Shown: positions 38,345-46,990, counted from the first letter of the stretch. The stretch is 64,000 nt of DNA from Yes71-27 sp040758635 (GCA_040758635.1 JBFLVI010000002.1:109403-173402), one strand, 5' to 3'. Made by a program: numbers and translations. The notes: a model not told the origin generated them from the letters alone.

Positions 38345-38372
38345 TTGATTTGTGAGAGAATTGTGATATAAT
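38345..38372 (+). promoter_or_regulatory. Promoter with extended -10
   Basis: TTGATT (38345-38350) and TATAAT (38367-38372), spacing 16. The -10 context TTGTGATATAAT matches the promoter at 27212. It would transcribe the gene at 38502 with a leader of about 120 bases containing the hicB-like remnant. Confidence 0.7.
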
Positions 38373-38416
38373 TAGGGAAAGGGCGGAAAGAAAGAGAAAC
38401 GAGGGGGAAGGCAAAA

Positions 38417-38458
38417 ATAGCAGGTGGCGTTTTCACAACGCTTATAGACGCTTATATG
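38417..38458 (+). pseudogene. Remnant of a hicB-like 5' end
   Basis: Read from ATA 38417, the sequence gives (I)AGGVFTTLIDAYM, matching MAGGILTSFIDAAM, the start of the hicB-like gene at 46743, at 8 of 14 positions with the remainder mostly conservative. The start codon is ATA instead of ATG and the frame then runs into unrelated sequence. It probably remains from a duplicated 5' end, with its upstream promoter kept. Confidence 0.4.
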
Positions 38459-38501
38459 ATTTCGGCTGGGTCGGCCGAGTCGGCCCCGTTAAAAGAAGGG
38501 A

Positions 38502-38792
38502 ATGATGCGTATGGATTACAACACTCTTTTTGCAGACCGCGTTCCTGTGGATTATGTTCCAGAAGAACTTCCCTGCGGCCTGAAGATTAATAGGTACTGG
38601 CGGCCGGGCAAGCCATTAGAGTGTTGCCGCGTCAGCTGCCCGTATCCAGAAATTCGGGCGAGTAACGATAACATTGAGACTTGTTACGGTTGGTATAAGA
38701 AGGGCCGCAAAGGAGCCGACCCCCTTGCTGACTTACGGGTGGAATCTTTTACAGAAGTAGGCATTTATGATGAGTTCTGTATCGAGGATTAA
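38502..38792 (+). CDS. Cys-containing hypothetical protein, 96 aa
   Basis: ATG 38502 (alternatives 38505-like ATG at 38511) follows AAGAAGGG. ECCRVSCPYPEI and ETCYGWYKKGRKG make a compact Cys-rich domain. Acidic C-terminus. Function unknown. Confidence 0.55.
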   Translation: MMRMDYNTLFADRVPVDYVPEELPCGLKINRYWRPGKPLECCRVSCPYPEIRASNDNIETCYGWYKKGRKGADPLADLRVESFTEVGIYDEFCIED

Positions 38793-38829
38793 ACTTGCCA
38801 AATTGTAAACAGAGGGGGTGCTATAAAAT

Positions 38830-39195
38830 ATGGGGCTTGATACCTACGCTGCTATTGGCGATTACGGCGAGATTCGTCTGGCGCCCGAAGAAGCTTTCGC
38901 TGATGTCCCGGGCGTGCTGGTAGGCGGGATGTTTTCCGGGCACGGTAATGGTCCGAGTTTTCGGGGTAAAGTTTATGACAGATACGTCTATAAGGTCACG
39001 GGTGAGTCTTTATACCAGGAGTGTATCCCTTCCAAAGCCGTTAGTGCTATGGCAGTTAAGTTAGAGAAAGCCGCCGCCGAGCTAAATGACGACTGCCTGG
39101 AAGAGCTTCACGTCACGCGGCAGGAAGCGCATGCTCTTGCTGCGTGGTTCCGAGTCTGCGCAGATAACAGGTATGTGGTGTGCGGTTGGTGGTAA
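38830..39195 (+). CDS. Conserved MGLDTYA-type protein
   Basis: A 121-residue protein starting MGLDTYAAIGDYGEIRLAP and containing GGMFSGHGNGPSFRGKVYD. Proteins with these two blocks are widespread in bacteria, archaea and phages and remain uncharacterised. The C-terminus is helical with a WFRVCADN segment. ATG 38830 follows AGAGGGGGT. Confidence 0.65.
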   Translation: MGLDTYAAIGDYGEIRLAPEEAFADVPGVLVGGMFSGHGNGPSFRGKVYDRYVYKVTGESLYQECIPSKAVSAMAVKLEKAAAELNDDCLEELHVTRQEAHALAAWFRVCADNRYVVCGWW

Positions 39196-39252
39196 AGGAT
39201 GCAGACCCTTCGCCATAGAATTGTTGTATCTGTTCTTGGTGGGTTGGGAGAT

Positions 39253-41097
39253 ATGCAGAAATTGAATGGCGCCCAGCGCGAGGCTGTTACCGCACCGTTT
39301 GGGCCGGTGCTGGTTATCGCCGGCCCGGGAAGCGGTAAGACGCTAGTTCTGACGCACAGGGTGGTTTACGCACTAGAAAACGGCATAGCGCCGGGAAAAA
39401 TCCTGGCGCTTACTTTTACTACTAAGGCCGCCGAAGAGATGGTTGCGCGCCTCGAAAAGCTTGTCGGCGTAAAAGCCGGGGAGCTCTGGGCCGGCACTTT
39501 TCACAGCGCTTGCCTTCGCATTATCCGCCGGCATGCGGGGCGTCTGGGCTACCGGAACGATTTTATGGTGGCCGACGAAGAGGACAGCCTTAAGTATTTC
39601 AAAAGCGCCTGCGAACAGGTGGGTATCGACCCGCGCGACAGACAGCTGGTGCTCTCCCTGCGCCAGCGGGTTTCCGCGTTGAAAAACGACCTCGTTGAGC
39701 CCGCCGACTTCCGCGCTGACGAGGTGAGGCTATACCATGCTTACCAGGAACGGCTTCGCGCCGCTAATATGATGGATTTCGATGACCTTCTGGTTAACAC
39801 GGTGCGGCTGCTCCAGATGCCTAACATCCTGGGTCGCTGGCAGAAAGCCTTTGATTTTATTGTGGTGGACGAGTTTCAGGATACCAACGTAGCGCAATAT
39901 CGTATTGTCTCGCTTTTGGCGGAGCGGCACAGGAATGTTTTTGTGGTGGGTGACCCTGACCAATCGATTTACACTTGGCGGGGAGCGCACCCCGAGAATA
40001 TTGATACCTTTCTGCGGGACTGGCCTGATGCAAAGATAGTGAAGATGGAACAGAATTACCGCTCCACGGGCAACATCGTCCGTGCGGTAAATGCTCTTAT
40101 AGGCAGGGGAGCTATCGAGAAAAACCTTTGGACTAGCAATCCGCCGGGCGGCGAGATAGTGGTGTACCGAGGCAAAACGGAGGCCGAGGAGGCCTCTTTT
40201 ATTGTGCGCGAGGTTGTCAGACACATAAGCAGCGGCAGGCGGCCGCAGGAAATAGCGGTCCTGGTTCGTACGCACAGCATAACCGCTCCCATTGAAGAGG
40301 CCCTGGCGAAGCGTAACGTACCGTACCTAGTCGTCGGCAACGTGAGTTTTTACAGCCGGCGAGAGATTAAAGACGCTGTGGCGTACTTGCGCTTGCTTTT
40401 CAACCCCCATGACGATGATGCGTTTTGCCGTGTCGTTAACGTGCCGCCGCGTGGTATTGGGGATAAAACGCTCCAGAAAATTATACACGCCGCTTCTTCA
40501 TTGGGAGTTAGTTTTTATGACGCCTCGGAGCTGGTCGAGCTCCCACCGCGCGCGAAAGCCGGCATTAGTAATTTCCGCGCCGTGATTGAGGAGCTTAGTA
40601 AAATGCCCTTCGGCGAAACACAGCTTCAAGCTGTTCTGGAGCAGAGCGGCTATATTGACATGCTTCGTGCCGAGGAGGATTGGGAGCGTCTCGAGAATCT
40701 CTCTCAACTTGCCGGTATCCTGCGCAGTAAGAAGGGTATGGGTGCGGTCGATTTCATAAGTTATCTCGCTACCATGGCCGACGGCGACGTACGGTCGGGC
40801 GACGCTGTGAGATTAATGACCGTTCATGCCGCCAAGGGGCTGGAGTTCCCCGTTGTCTTTGTGGCGGGCCTGAACGAGAATATTTTCCCGCACGTGCTTT
40901 CGGTAAGAGAGGGCAGGGAAGACGAAGAGCAGCGGCTTATGTACGTTGCCATGAGTAGGGCTGAAGAGCATCTTTATCTCACCTATACGCTTTATCGGTG
41001 GTGGGCAGGGCAATTTTGCAGGGTTGAACCTTCTTCACTCTTGTCGCTGATTCCGTCAGAAACGCTGTTGGGGAGTGTTGTAAGTGCCAGCTGCTAG
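39253..41097 (+). CDS. UvrD/PcrA-type superfamily 1 helicase
   Basis: A 614-residue 3'-5' DNA helicase. Motifs in order: LNGAQREAV (Q motif), IAGPGSGKT (I, about 22-30), VDEFQDTN (II), GDPDQSIYTWRGA (III), EQNYRSTGNIV (IV), TVHAAKGLEFPVVFV (V) and YVAMSRAEEHLYL (VI). It would unwind DNA in replication or repair. The start ATG 39253 follows GGGTTGGGAG; an ATG at 39199 is in frame but less well supported. It is shorter than host UvrD or PcrA, as phage versions are, and overlaps an LRV-like gene by 14 bases. Confidence 0.88.
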   Translation: MQKLNGAQREAVTAPFGPVLVIAGPGSGKTLVLTHRVVYALENGIAPGKILALTFTTKAAEEMVARLEKLVGVKAGELWAGTFHSACLRIIRRHAGRLGYRNDFMVADEEDSLKYFKSACEQVGIDPRDRQLVLSLRQRVSALKNDLVEPADFRADEVRLYHAYQERLRAANMMDFDDLLVNTVRLLQMPNILGRWQKAFDFIVVDEFQDTNVAQYRIVSLLAERHRNVFVVGDPDQSIYTWRGAHPENIDTFLRDWPDAKIVKMEQNYRSTGNIVRAVNALIGRGAIEKNLWTSNPPGGEIVVYRGKTEAEEASFIVREVVRHISSGRRPQEIAVLVRTHSITAPIEEALAKRNVPYLVVGNVSFYSRREIKDAVAYLRLLFNPHDDDAFCRVVNVPPRGIGDKTLQKIIHAASSLGVSFYDASELVELPPRAKAGISNFRAVIEELSKMPFGETQLQAVLEQSGYIDMLRAEEDWERLENLSQLAGILRSKKGMGAVDFISYLATMADGDVRSGDAVRLMTVHAAKGLEFPVVFVAGLNENIFPHVLSVREGREDEEQRLMYVAMSRAEEHLYLTYTLYRWWAGQFCRVEPSSLLSLIPSETLLGSVVSASC

Positions 41098-41494
41098 GAT
41101 ACCTTCAATTGAAGATGCTTTTCAAGGGCGGTTTACTGTCGATGATGTGATGCTTCTCTTGGAGCAGCTGGCTGAATCAGACAAGAACTCTAGCCCGCGG
41201 TCGAAGTTGATGTTTACTTTAATGGCTGTGCTGCTCGCAAAGAAAAAGAAACCCCGTGCAGTGTGGGAGGCGTTGGTGACACATCCTAAAGAAGAGGTCC
41301 GCTCGCTCACGGCGTACGCTCCGGACCTTCCCGAGGACCTGCAGGTGTTGCTTGCTCTGGACAGGAGTCCAATTGTACGTAGGTCGCTTACCGCGTCTTG
41401 GGGTTCTGTCAGTGTTAACAAGATGAATGAGTCTTTTGAGCTGCTCTGCGGCGCTTTTGGTTCGCTATCTAAAAATAGGAAAGGAGAGAGGTAA
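41084..41494 (+). CDS. Short LRV-related protein, 136 aa
   Basis: GTG 41084 overlaps the helicase end. One clear repeat, THPKEEVRSLTAYAPDLPED followed by LQVLLALDRSPIVRRSL, has the LRV spacing with the PDLPEDL turn. The N-terminal half is helical and unlike the others, and the usual Arg-rich C-terminal module is missing, so this is a divergent member. Confidence 0.5.
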   Translation: MPAARIPSIEDAFQGRFTVDDVMLLLEQLAESDKNSSPRSKLMFTLMAVLLAKKKKPRAVWEALVTHPKEEVRSLTAYAPDLPEDLQVLLALDRSPIVRRSLTASWGSVSVNKMNESFELLCGAFGSLSKNRKGER

Positions 41495-42160
41495 ATGTTC
41501 GAGCTTGAGGTTAGGGGGCAGAAAGTACTGATTCCTGACACGGATACCTGGGAAAGAGAGGACGGTGTGCGCGTAGTGCGCACAAGCCGCCTTGAGGCGC
41601 TTGCCGCGGAATTCGGCGAGGAAGTGCCCGTGCCCGACTTGGAGTATGCCCTTATTGCCGACAATTCTTCTTTGTTTGTGGCCTACAAGTGTGTGGGGCC
41701 GAGAACCGATGGTCGCGTGATTTCGTCTATTGGCGAAGGAAGTCCGCTCAATCTCGAGAGCGAAATCGCGCGACAGTATCCTACTATCATGGCTTTTATT
41801 CGCGCCAAGGCGCGCTGGATTACCGCGGCGCTCGAGATGAGGGGCGTCTATGCAGACGTGGAGTTTTCGGATGGAATCGCGTCCGCCTCTGGGACCGATG
41901 AGGACGATTTAGGCGCATATGACGGCAAAGAGAACGACTTGGATGCATACGAGCCGCAGGTTGACAAAACCGCGGCGGGAAACGACGTTCCCGGGCAGAC
42001 GACAATTACCTTCGGGAAGTATAAGGGTGAGACTATCGCGGAAGTGTACCAGGCCGACGCTGGTTATCTTGACTGGTTGACTAGTAAGTTTGAGCCCAAG
42101 AACAGGGAGCAGCGCAACCTTGTAGCGAAAGTCAAACAGTTTTACAGCGAGCTTGGGTAA
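41495..42160 (+). CDS. Protein with ExoX-like C-terminal domain
   Basis: A 221-residue protein. The final 50 residues, ITFGKYKGETIAEVYQADAG followed by YLDWLTSKF, match the domain found at the C-terminus of exodeoxyribonuclease X and many other proteins, thought to bind DNA or proteins. The first 130 residues are beta-rich and unrecognised, then an acidic linker. It starts at ATG, directly after the preceding stop and behind GGAGAGAGG. Confidence 0.7.
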   Translation: MFELEVRGQKVLIPDTDTWEREDGVRVVRTSRLEALAAEFGEEVPVPDLEYALIADNSSLFVAYKCVGPRTDGRVISSIGEGSPLNLESEIARQYPTIMAFIRAKARWITAALEMRGVYADVEFSDGIASASGTDEDDLGAYDGKENDLDAYEPQVDKTAAGNDVPGQTTITFGKYKGETIAEVYQADAGYLDWLTSKFEPKNREQRNLVAKVKQFYSELG

Positions 42161-42177
42161 GGTAAAGGAGTGAGATT

Positions 42178-43560
42178 GTGTTGTACACGACCATATCGCC
42201 TTCTTACTGCCCCGACTGGAGTGTTATAGAAGCCCTGCGGGAACTGGTCCAGGAAGGCCTGGACGTTTCGGTCTGCTACGGCTGCCGTTCGACGACCAGG
42301 TGGACGACTGACGGCTGGTTCGAGGTCGAGGACGACGGCCCCGGCCTCAGCCTTTCCTCGCTCGTGATGGGCGTGTCCGGCAAGCGGGAAGTGGAGGGCA
42401 CGATAGGACAGTTCGGCGAGGGCCTGAAACTGGCTTGCCTGGTGCTGGCCCGCCTTGGCCGCGCGGTGGAGATTGAGACTGTGGGCTGCAGCCTGAGGCC
42501 GGTGATTGCGACTCACCCCGATTTCGGGTGCCTGGTCCTGGCGTTTGAAAACTCCGAAAACGCGCGAACTAGGGGTACGCTTATCCGCGCCCGGGCGAGC
42601 GAAGACGAGTTTAATTCCGTCAGGGAAATGTTTCTCGCTCTTACGCCGTCGTATTTTTACACCCTTGGGCCGGACGGCTCGCGGCCGGCGACGTCCGAGG
42701 ATACGATATTCCTGCCGGGCGGGCGGATTTTCGTGAACGGCGTGCTGGTCTCCGTCGAGGGGCGGGAAGGCCAGACTCCTTTCCTCTTTTCTTACAACTT
42801 TAAGGATAAAAGTCTGGTCAACCGCGACCGGTGGGCGGTCAATTTTTCGAGCCTGACAAACGCTATCTGCGACGAGTGGGCCAGGTGCGATAATAAGGCG
42901 CTGATAAACAGGTTGCTCAGGACCCTGCTCGCGAAGGGCGAGGAGTACGTGGAGATTCTCCAGGGCCTGGCCCCGCGGTATTTGAGCGACGAGCGGCTGC
43001 AGCTATGGCGTGAAGCGGCGGGCGGCATGTTCAAAAACGTGCTGGTTCAGGATACCTGGGACTCGGTGCTCATAAGGCGGGTTTCCGAGTTGGGATATAC
43101 TCCGTTGAGCCTGAACTATCGGTGGTCCAGTCTGCTCGAGCAGATGGGCGTATCGACCGTGCGCAGGGTCAACGAAGAACTGGGAATGTGCGACCCGGTC
43201 TCGCTGCGCGCGCTGGAGCCGCTGGAGCGGTTTAACCTGTACCAGGTGCGCCGGCTTATTAAACGCTATTTGAGCCCGTTTTTCAAGGGAGTCGAGGTGG
43301 ATATCGTTCCGGCCAGGTTTGTTAAGGAGACGAAGGGGTACGCCGAGAGCGGCGTCGCGTATGTAAATGTTACTGTGCTTAAGGACATCAGGCAGGCCCT
43401 TTCGACGGCGATTCACGAGTTTATTCATATAGCTCAGCGGGCGGAGGATTACACCGACGAGTTTACGGACGCGCTGCAGCTGATAATCGCCGACTTACTA
43501 TTGGAGCGCGTCACCAAGCGGCAGAAGGACACTGTTAAAACCAAGAGGGGAGTTTTTTAG
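42178..43560 (+). CDS. GHKL ATPase fused to an HExxH metalloprotease-like domain
   Basis: A 460-residue protein. The N-terminal domain has ALRELVQEGLD (N box region, about 19-29, with Glu/Asp for the usual Asn), VEDDGPGLSL (G1) and GQFGEGLKLACLVLARLG (G2), the HSP90/MutL/histidine-kinase fold. The C-terminal domain has STAIHEFIHIAQ (H413, E414, H417), a zinc-metallopeptidase helix with TDEFTDALQ further on. ATP-dependent conformational control of a protease is the obvious hypothesis; no experiment is known to me. The start TTG 42178 follows AAGGAGTGA. Strand composition matches its neighbours. Confidence 0.7.
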   Translation: MLYTTISPSYCPDWSVIEALRELVQEGLDVSVCYGCRSTTRWTTDGWFEVEDDGPGLSLSSLVMGVSGKREVEGTIGQFGEGLKLACLVLARLGRAVEIETVGCSLRPVIATHPDFGCLVLAFENSENARTRGTLIRARASEDEFNSVREMFLALTPSYFYTLGPDGSRPATSEDTIFLPGGRIFVNGVLVSVEGREGQTPFLFSYNFKDKSLVNRDRWAVNFSSLTNAICDEWARCDNKALINRLLRTLLAKGEEYVEILQGLAPRYLSDERLQLWREAAGGMFKNVLVQDTWDSVLIRRVSELGYTPLSLNYRWSSLLEQMGVSTVRRVNEELGMCDPVSLRALEPLERFNLYQVRRLIKRYLSPFFKGVEVDIVPARFVKETKGYAESGVAYVNVTVLKDIRQALSTAIHEFIHIAQRAEDYTDEFTDALQLIIADLLLERVTKRQKDTVKTKRGVF

Positions 43561-43563
43561 TAG

Positions 43564-43788
43564 GTGGGCCTTAAGAAGATTTGGCTCGTCGGGCAGTATA
43601 AGTCGGGCAAGTTTCCGAACGTCGTCTGGGAGCTTCAGGGGGTCTTCACTTTGAAAAAGAGGGCGTTAGCGGCCTGCGTTAATGAAAACTGCTTTATAGT
43701 CCCGCTCGAATTGAATAAGGCGTTTCCTGAAAAGACCGTCGAGTCTGAGGACGCTTACTATCCCGGGTTTGAAAATAAGTCTGTTTAA
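43564..43788 (+). CDS. Small phage-type conserved protein, 74 aa
   Basis: GTG 43564 follows GAGGGGAG. KIWLVGQYKSGKFPNVVWEL and QGVFTLKKRALAACVNENCF then IVPLELNKAFP make a short beta protein of a kind repeatedly met in phages. Function unknown. Confidence 0.6.
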   Translation: MGLKKIWLVGQYKSGKFPNVVWELQGVFTLKKRALAACVNENCFIVPLELNKAFPEKTVESEDAYYPGFENKSV

Positions 43789-43813
43789 ATTTGTGGCTGG
43801 GAGGAATGGCAAG

Positions 43814-45331
43814 ATGTCTTTCGCTAAGGTTTTGACTAATTACCTGGAAGCCATGTATCCGGCGCTCTGGGTGGAAACCCACGAAGACCAGCGGTGCTGT
43901 ATTGATATACAGCGCACGGCCACGGAAATGGGCATGCGCGTTTATCGCTGGCGTATGACCACGGGGTGGAGCGTTTTGTCTGGCAGCGGAGAGCAGGCGC
44001 AGTCTGACGTTTACGGAGCGCGAGAGGCGCTGGAGTCCGTAATAAGGATGCCCGAGGATTCCGTTTTTATTTTTATTAACTTCCACTTCTTCCTGGACAT
44101 GCCGGACGTACTTCAAACCATCAAAGACTTGATACCCTTGGTCAAAACCACCGGCCGGCACCTTATTTTTGTTTCGCCGCGGGCAAACCTGCCGCCTGAA
44201 ATAGAGAAGGAGATAGTGCTTATAGAGTACGCCCTTCCAACCAGGGAGGAACTGGCGTGTGTGCTGCGCGACGTTGCCTCTTCGCCTGAGCTGCCTATAA
44301 CTGTCGACGAGAAAGCGGAGGAGAAGTTGGTAGAAGCGGCGCTCGGCATGACCGTGCAGGAAGCGGAAAACGCGTTTTCGCTTGCCGTGGTAAGACATAG
44401 GGCCCTTAATAAGGACGCGGTGGAAACGGTCATGCAGGAAAAGGTGAACATCGTCCGCAAGTCCAAGTTGCTCGAATTTTACCCGGCCGAGGAAGGTGGC
44501 TTCGACGCGGTCGGCGGGCTGCAGAACTTGAAAGAGTGGCTCGCCGTAAGGCGGTGCGCCTTTTCCGGGGAAGCGCGCCGGCTCGGCATAGCGGCTCCCA
44601 AAGGAATCCTTCTGGCAGGCGTGCCCGGTACCGGGAAGACTCTTACCGCCCGCGCTGTGGCGAAGGCCTGGGGCTGGCCGCTTCTGCGCTTTGACGTAGG
44701 GAGGGTGTACGGCTCTCTCGTCGGCGAGAGCGAGAGCCGCATGCGCCAGGTCTTGCGGCTCGCAGAGACCGTCGCGCCGGTGGTGATGCTCATCGACGAG
44801 GCAGAAAAAGGCCTCGCGGGCTTTCAGTCGAGCGGCTCCACGGATTCCGGCGTTACTGCGAGGGTGATGGGCGACCTCCTGACCTGGATGAACGATAAGA
44901 CCGCACCTGTTTTTGTGGTTGCCACCGTCAACAGGATTGAAATGCTCCCGCCGGAGCTACTACGAAAAGGCAGGTTTAACGAAATCTTTTTCGTTGACCT
45001 TCCTGACGAGGAGGAACGGCGGGAAATTTTTTCTATTCACCTTCGCAAGAGAAATATCGACTGCTGGGATGACACGCTCGTCACGGCAACTAAAGATTTT
45101 AGCGGCGCGGAAATTAGGGAGGTAGTCGAAGAAGCACAATTGATGGCATTTGCTGAGGGGCGGAGAGTCACGGTGGGCGATTTGAGCAAGGCGATAGGCG
45201 CAACAGTGCCGCTGGCTTCCACAATGCGCGAAGAAATAAACAGGCTGCGCGAGTGGGCGAAAAACCGCGCCCGGCTGGCAAACCTGCGGCGAGAAGAAAG
45301 ACTTCAGGGGACGCGGCGGCTGCGCGCCTGA
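43814..45331 (+). CDS. Ycf46-like AAA+ ATPase
   Basis: A 505-residue AAA+ protein. The N-terminal 210 residues form a degenerate P-loop-like region with VFIFINFHFFLDMP. The active domain has GILLAGVPGTGKTLTARAV (about 264-282), MLIDEAEKG (Walker B) and LRKGRFNEIFFVDLPDEEER (second region of homology), as in Ycf46/FtsH relatives. Such proteins occur with DUF1257 (Ycf35-like) and DUF2997 partners; both are encoded at 53784 and 55151. Substrate unknown. ATG 43814 follows GGGAGGAATG. Confidence 0.83.
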   Translation: MSFAKVLTNYLEAMYPALWVETHEDQRCCIDIQRTATEMGMRVYRWRMTTGWSVLSGSGEQAQSDVYGAREALESVIRMPEDSVFIFINFHFFLDMPDVLQTIKDLIPLVKTTGRHLIFVSPRANLPPEIEKEIVLIEYALPTREELACVLRDVASSPELPITVDEKAEEKLVEAALGMTVQEAENAFSLAVVRHRALNKDAVETVMQEKVNIVRKSKLLEFYPAEEGGFDAVGGLQNLKEWLAVRRCAFSGEARRLGIAAPKGILLAGVPGTGKTLTARAVAKAWGWPLLRFDVGRVYGSLVGESESRMRQVLRLAETVAPVVMLIDEAEKGLAGFQSSGSTDSGVTARVMGDLLTWMNDKTAPVFVVATVNRIEMLPPELLRKGRFNEIFFVDLPDEEERREIFSIHLRKRNIDCWDDTLVTATKDFSGAEIREVVEEAQLMAFAEGRRVTVGDLSKAIGATVPLASTMREEINRLREWAKNRARLANLRREERLQGTRRLRA

Positions 45332-45357
45332 TTCAATTCATATGGAGGTGATTAGAC

Positions 45358-45567
45358 GTGGAACAGGAAAGAAGCGTTGTTTTGGTTGTTATTAAGGACG
45401 GTAGGGTACACCTCGTGCAGAGCACCGATGCTGAGGCTCTTATTGCCGTTCACTATGAAGACACGGATGTGACGGATTATTTTGAATGGCCCGAAGTTCA
45501 GTGGGGGGATGAGTTAGACCAGGTTTTAGAAGAGTACAGCGAAGATAGCGAAAACGAGAACGAATAA
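45358..45567 (+). CDS. Acidic small protein, 69 aa
   Basis: GTG 45358 follows ATGGAGGTGA. A small protein with VLVVIKDGRVHLVQSTDAEA and a strongly acidic tail (EEYSEDSENENE). Possibly a partner that mimics nucleic acid charge; this is inference only. Confidence 0.5.
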   Translation: MEQERSVVLVVIKDGRVHLVQSTDAEALIAVHYEDTDVTDYFEWPEVQWGDELDQVLEEYSEDSENENE

Positions 45568-45580
45568 AAGGGGTGATTTT

Positions 45581-45796
45581 ATGGCGTTATACGTAGTTCA
45601 CGTTCTTATTGTCCAAGAGGCCGGGTCCGCGGCAGAGGCCCGAACTCTCGTGCGCGAATCGCTGGGCACTGAGCTCGAGGCGGGAGACTTTGACGTGGTG
45701 AGTGTGGTCGGCCCGCTGGAAGTCCCTGTCGACTATGTTTTTGCAGCGGACGACGCGGCGCTGTGGTCTTCCAGAGGGAGGTTTAGCGATGTTTAA
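45581..45796 (+). CDS. Small ferredoxin-fold-like protein, 71 aa
   Basis: ATG 45581 follows AAGGGGTGA. YVVHVLIVQEAGSAAEARTL then DFDVVSVVGPLEV suggests beta-alpha-beta units. It overlaps the next gene by eight bases. No family recognised. Confidence 0.5.
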   Translation: MALYVVHVLIVQEAGSAAEARTLVRESLGTELEAGDFDVVSVVGPLEVPVDYVFAADDAALWSSRGRFSDV

Positions 45797-46283
45797 TGTT
45801 TCATTGCCGCCTTTTCAAGATGCTCAAGACGAAAAGGAGTGGCTCCGCATTGTGTGTCGGGATTACAGTCAATTAAGCGAAGAAAAAATCGCGGAGCTGT
45901 GGAATATGGCCCGACAGACGGTCAGCCGCATGGGCGATGTCTTTTGGGACGCCGATGATTACGAGCAGTGTAATTACTGTCACCTGGCAGAAGACTGCCC
46001 GAATTCCAAAGGCGGCTATCCAATAGACCCCGGCCGGTGTTGCGATATCTGGTACGGCAACTGTCCGGGCGAGCGGATGCTCAACTTGGTTGCCGCGCAG
46101 GTCTTGGAAAGCCTGATTGCGGTTTATATCGGGTCGAGTAAATCGGGCAAAGCAGGCGGCGAAAAGTGCCCGTTTGACGGCAACGGAGTATGTCGGGCTA
46201 CATGCTGTTGGTCAAGCGAAAACTGCGGTTCGCGGGATAAAAACGGCAATCCCATGTATGAATGGCTACTGAAAAGGGAGTGA
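45789..46283 (+). CDS. Cys-rich protein, 164 aa
   Basis: ATG 45789 follows AGAGGGAGG. Twelve or more cysteines occur: QCNYCHLAEDCPN, GRCCDIWYGNC, CPFDGNGVC, TCCWSSENC. Two metal sites are likely. The N-terminal helix (SEEKIAELWNMARQTVSR) is conserved-looking. Function unknown. Confidence 0.55.
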   Translation: MFNVSLPPFQDAQDEKEWLRIVCRDYSQLSEEKIAELWNMARQTVSRMGDVFWDADDYEQCNYCHLAEDCPNSKGGYPIDPGRCCDIWYGNCPGERMLNLVAAQVLESLIAVYIGSSKSGKAGGEKCPFDGNGVCRATCCWSSENCGSRDKNGNPMYEWLLKRE

Positions 46284-46289
46284 TGAGAG

Positions 46290-46424
46290 ATGCCGTTTGT
46301 CGTTAAAACTTGTGTGTACGTCAGAAACGACATCGTTTGCGAGACTCGCGAAGAAGCTGAAGCAGAACTGGAGCAGCTTCAACTCTTTTTCCCAGAGGAT
46401 ATTCACATTATTGAAGAGGTTTAG
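46290..46424 (+). CDS. Small protein, 44 aa
   Basis: ATG 46290 follows AAAGGGAGTG. MPFVVKTCVYVRNDIVCETR then EEAEAELEQL, a strand-helix microprotein. No family recognised. Confidence 0.45.
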   Translation: MPFVVKTCVYVRNDIVCETREEAEAELEQLQLFFPEDIHIIEEV

Positions 46425-46429
46425 GGAAT

Positions 46430-46741
46430 ATGTTTGAAGATGCTGTACCCGAGAAGCCGAATTTTGCGCGTCACAAAAGAATGGCGCCTTACTTGTTTGA
46501 AGCCGCGGTGAGAGGTTTCCCGGATATTGAGGGTTTTGAGCGTGAGCGTGAAGCTGCGCTTCGCATTTACCAGGGGGAAACCATGACTTCAATAGCCAGG
46601 TCTGCCGGGCTGGGGCGTGAGCGTGTGCGCCAGCTGGCGATGGCCTACCTGGGGGCTGTTTGTTATGGAAACAGGCGCAAGAGGCGGTATAATAGACCGC
46701 GCAGTCTGGTAGAAGACAAAGACATAAGGGGAAAAGGGTAA
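46430..46741 (+). CDS. Sigma-region-4-like HTH protein
   Basis: A 103-residue protein. ALRIYQGETMTSIARSAGLG followed by RERVRQLAMAYLG (about 44-76) is the helix-turn-helix of sigma factor region 4. The C-terminus is very basic. It is probably a DNA-binding regulator. A palindrome overlapping a TATAAT lies inside its 3' end, directly upstream of the hicB-like gene. Confidence 0.65.
   Translation: MFEDAVPEKPNFARHKRMAPYLFEAAVRGFPDIEGFEREREAALRIYQGETMTSIARSAGLGRERVRQLAMAYLGAVCYGNRRKRRYNRPRSLVEDKDIRGKG
46684..46700 (+). promoter_or_regulatory. Palindromic operator-like site over a -10 box
   Basis: GCGGT (46684-46688) and ACCGC (46696-46700) flank a sequence containing TATAAT (46688-46693), about 50 bases before the hicB-like gene. 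No -35 box at proper spacing is seen. It may be bound by the HTH protein or by the antitoxin-like protein (inference). Confidence 0.35.
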
Positions 46742-46742
46742 A

Positions 46743-46916
46743 ATGGCAGGTGGTATACTCACGTCATTCATAGATGCCGCAATGAAAGAAGTAAAAATCG
46801 AGCAATTAGATAATGGGAGATTTTATGCCGAGATACCCTCTTGTCCGGGTGTTTGGGCCAACGGCGAAACCGAGGATGAATGCATTATTGTGCTCCGTGA
46901 GGTTTTGGAGGAATAG
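46743..46916 (+). pseudogene. HicB-like antitoxin gene interrupted by an amber codon
   Basis: The frame from ATG 46743 gives MAGGILTSFIDAAMKEVKIE, then FYAEIPSCPGVWANGETEDE and VLREVLEE before TAG at 46914. The same frame continues LLFKLRDGDTDLPTLDGIDL to a TGA at 47010. In HicB-type proteins LEEW(L/L) is usual, so TAG replaces the expected TGG Trp codon. Either a nonsense mutation shortened it to 57 residues or the amber is read through. No hicA toxin is beside it. Confidence 0.65.
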
Positions 46917-46990
46917 CTTCTTTTTAAGCTGCGTGACGGCGATACCGATTTACCGACCCTTGACGGCATTGACCTGAACGGGGTGAGAAT

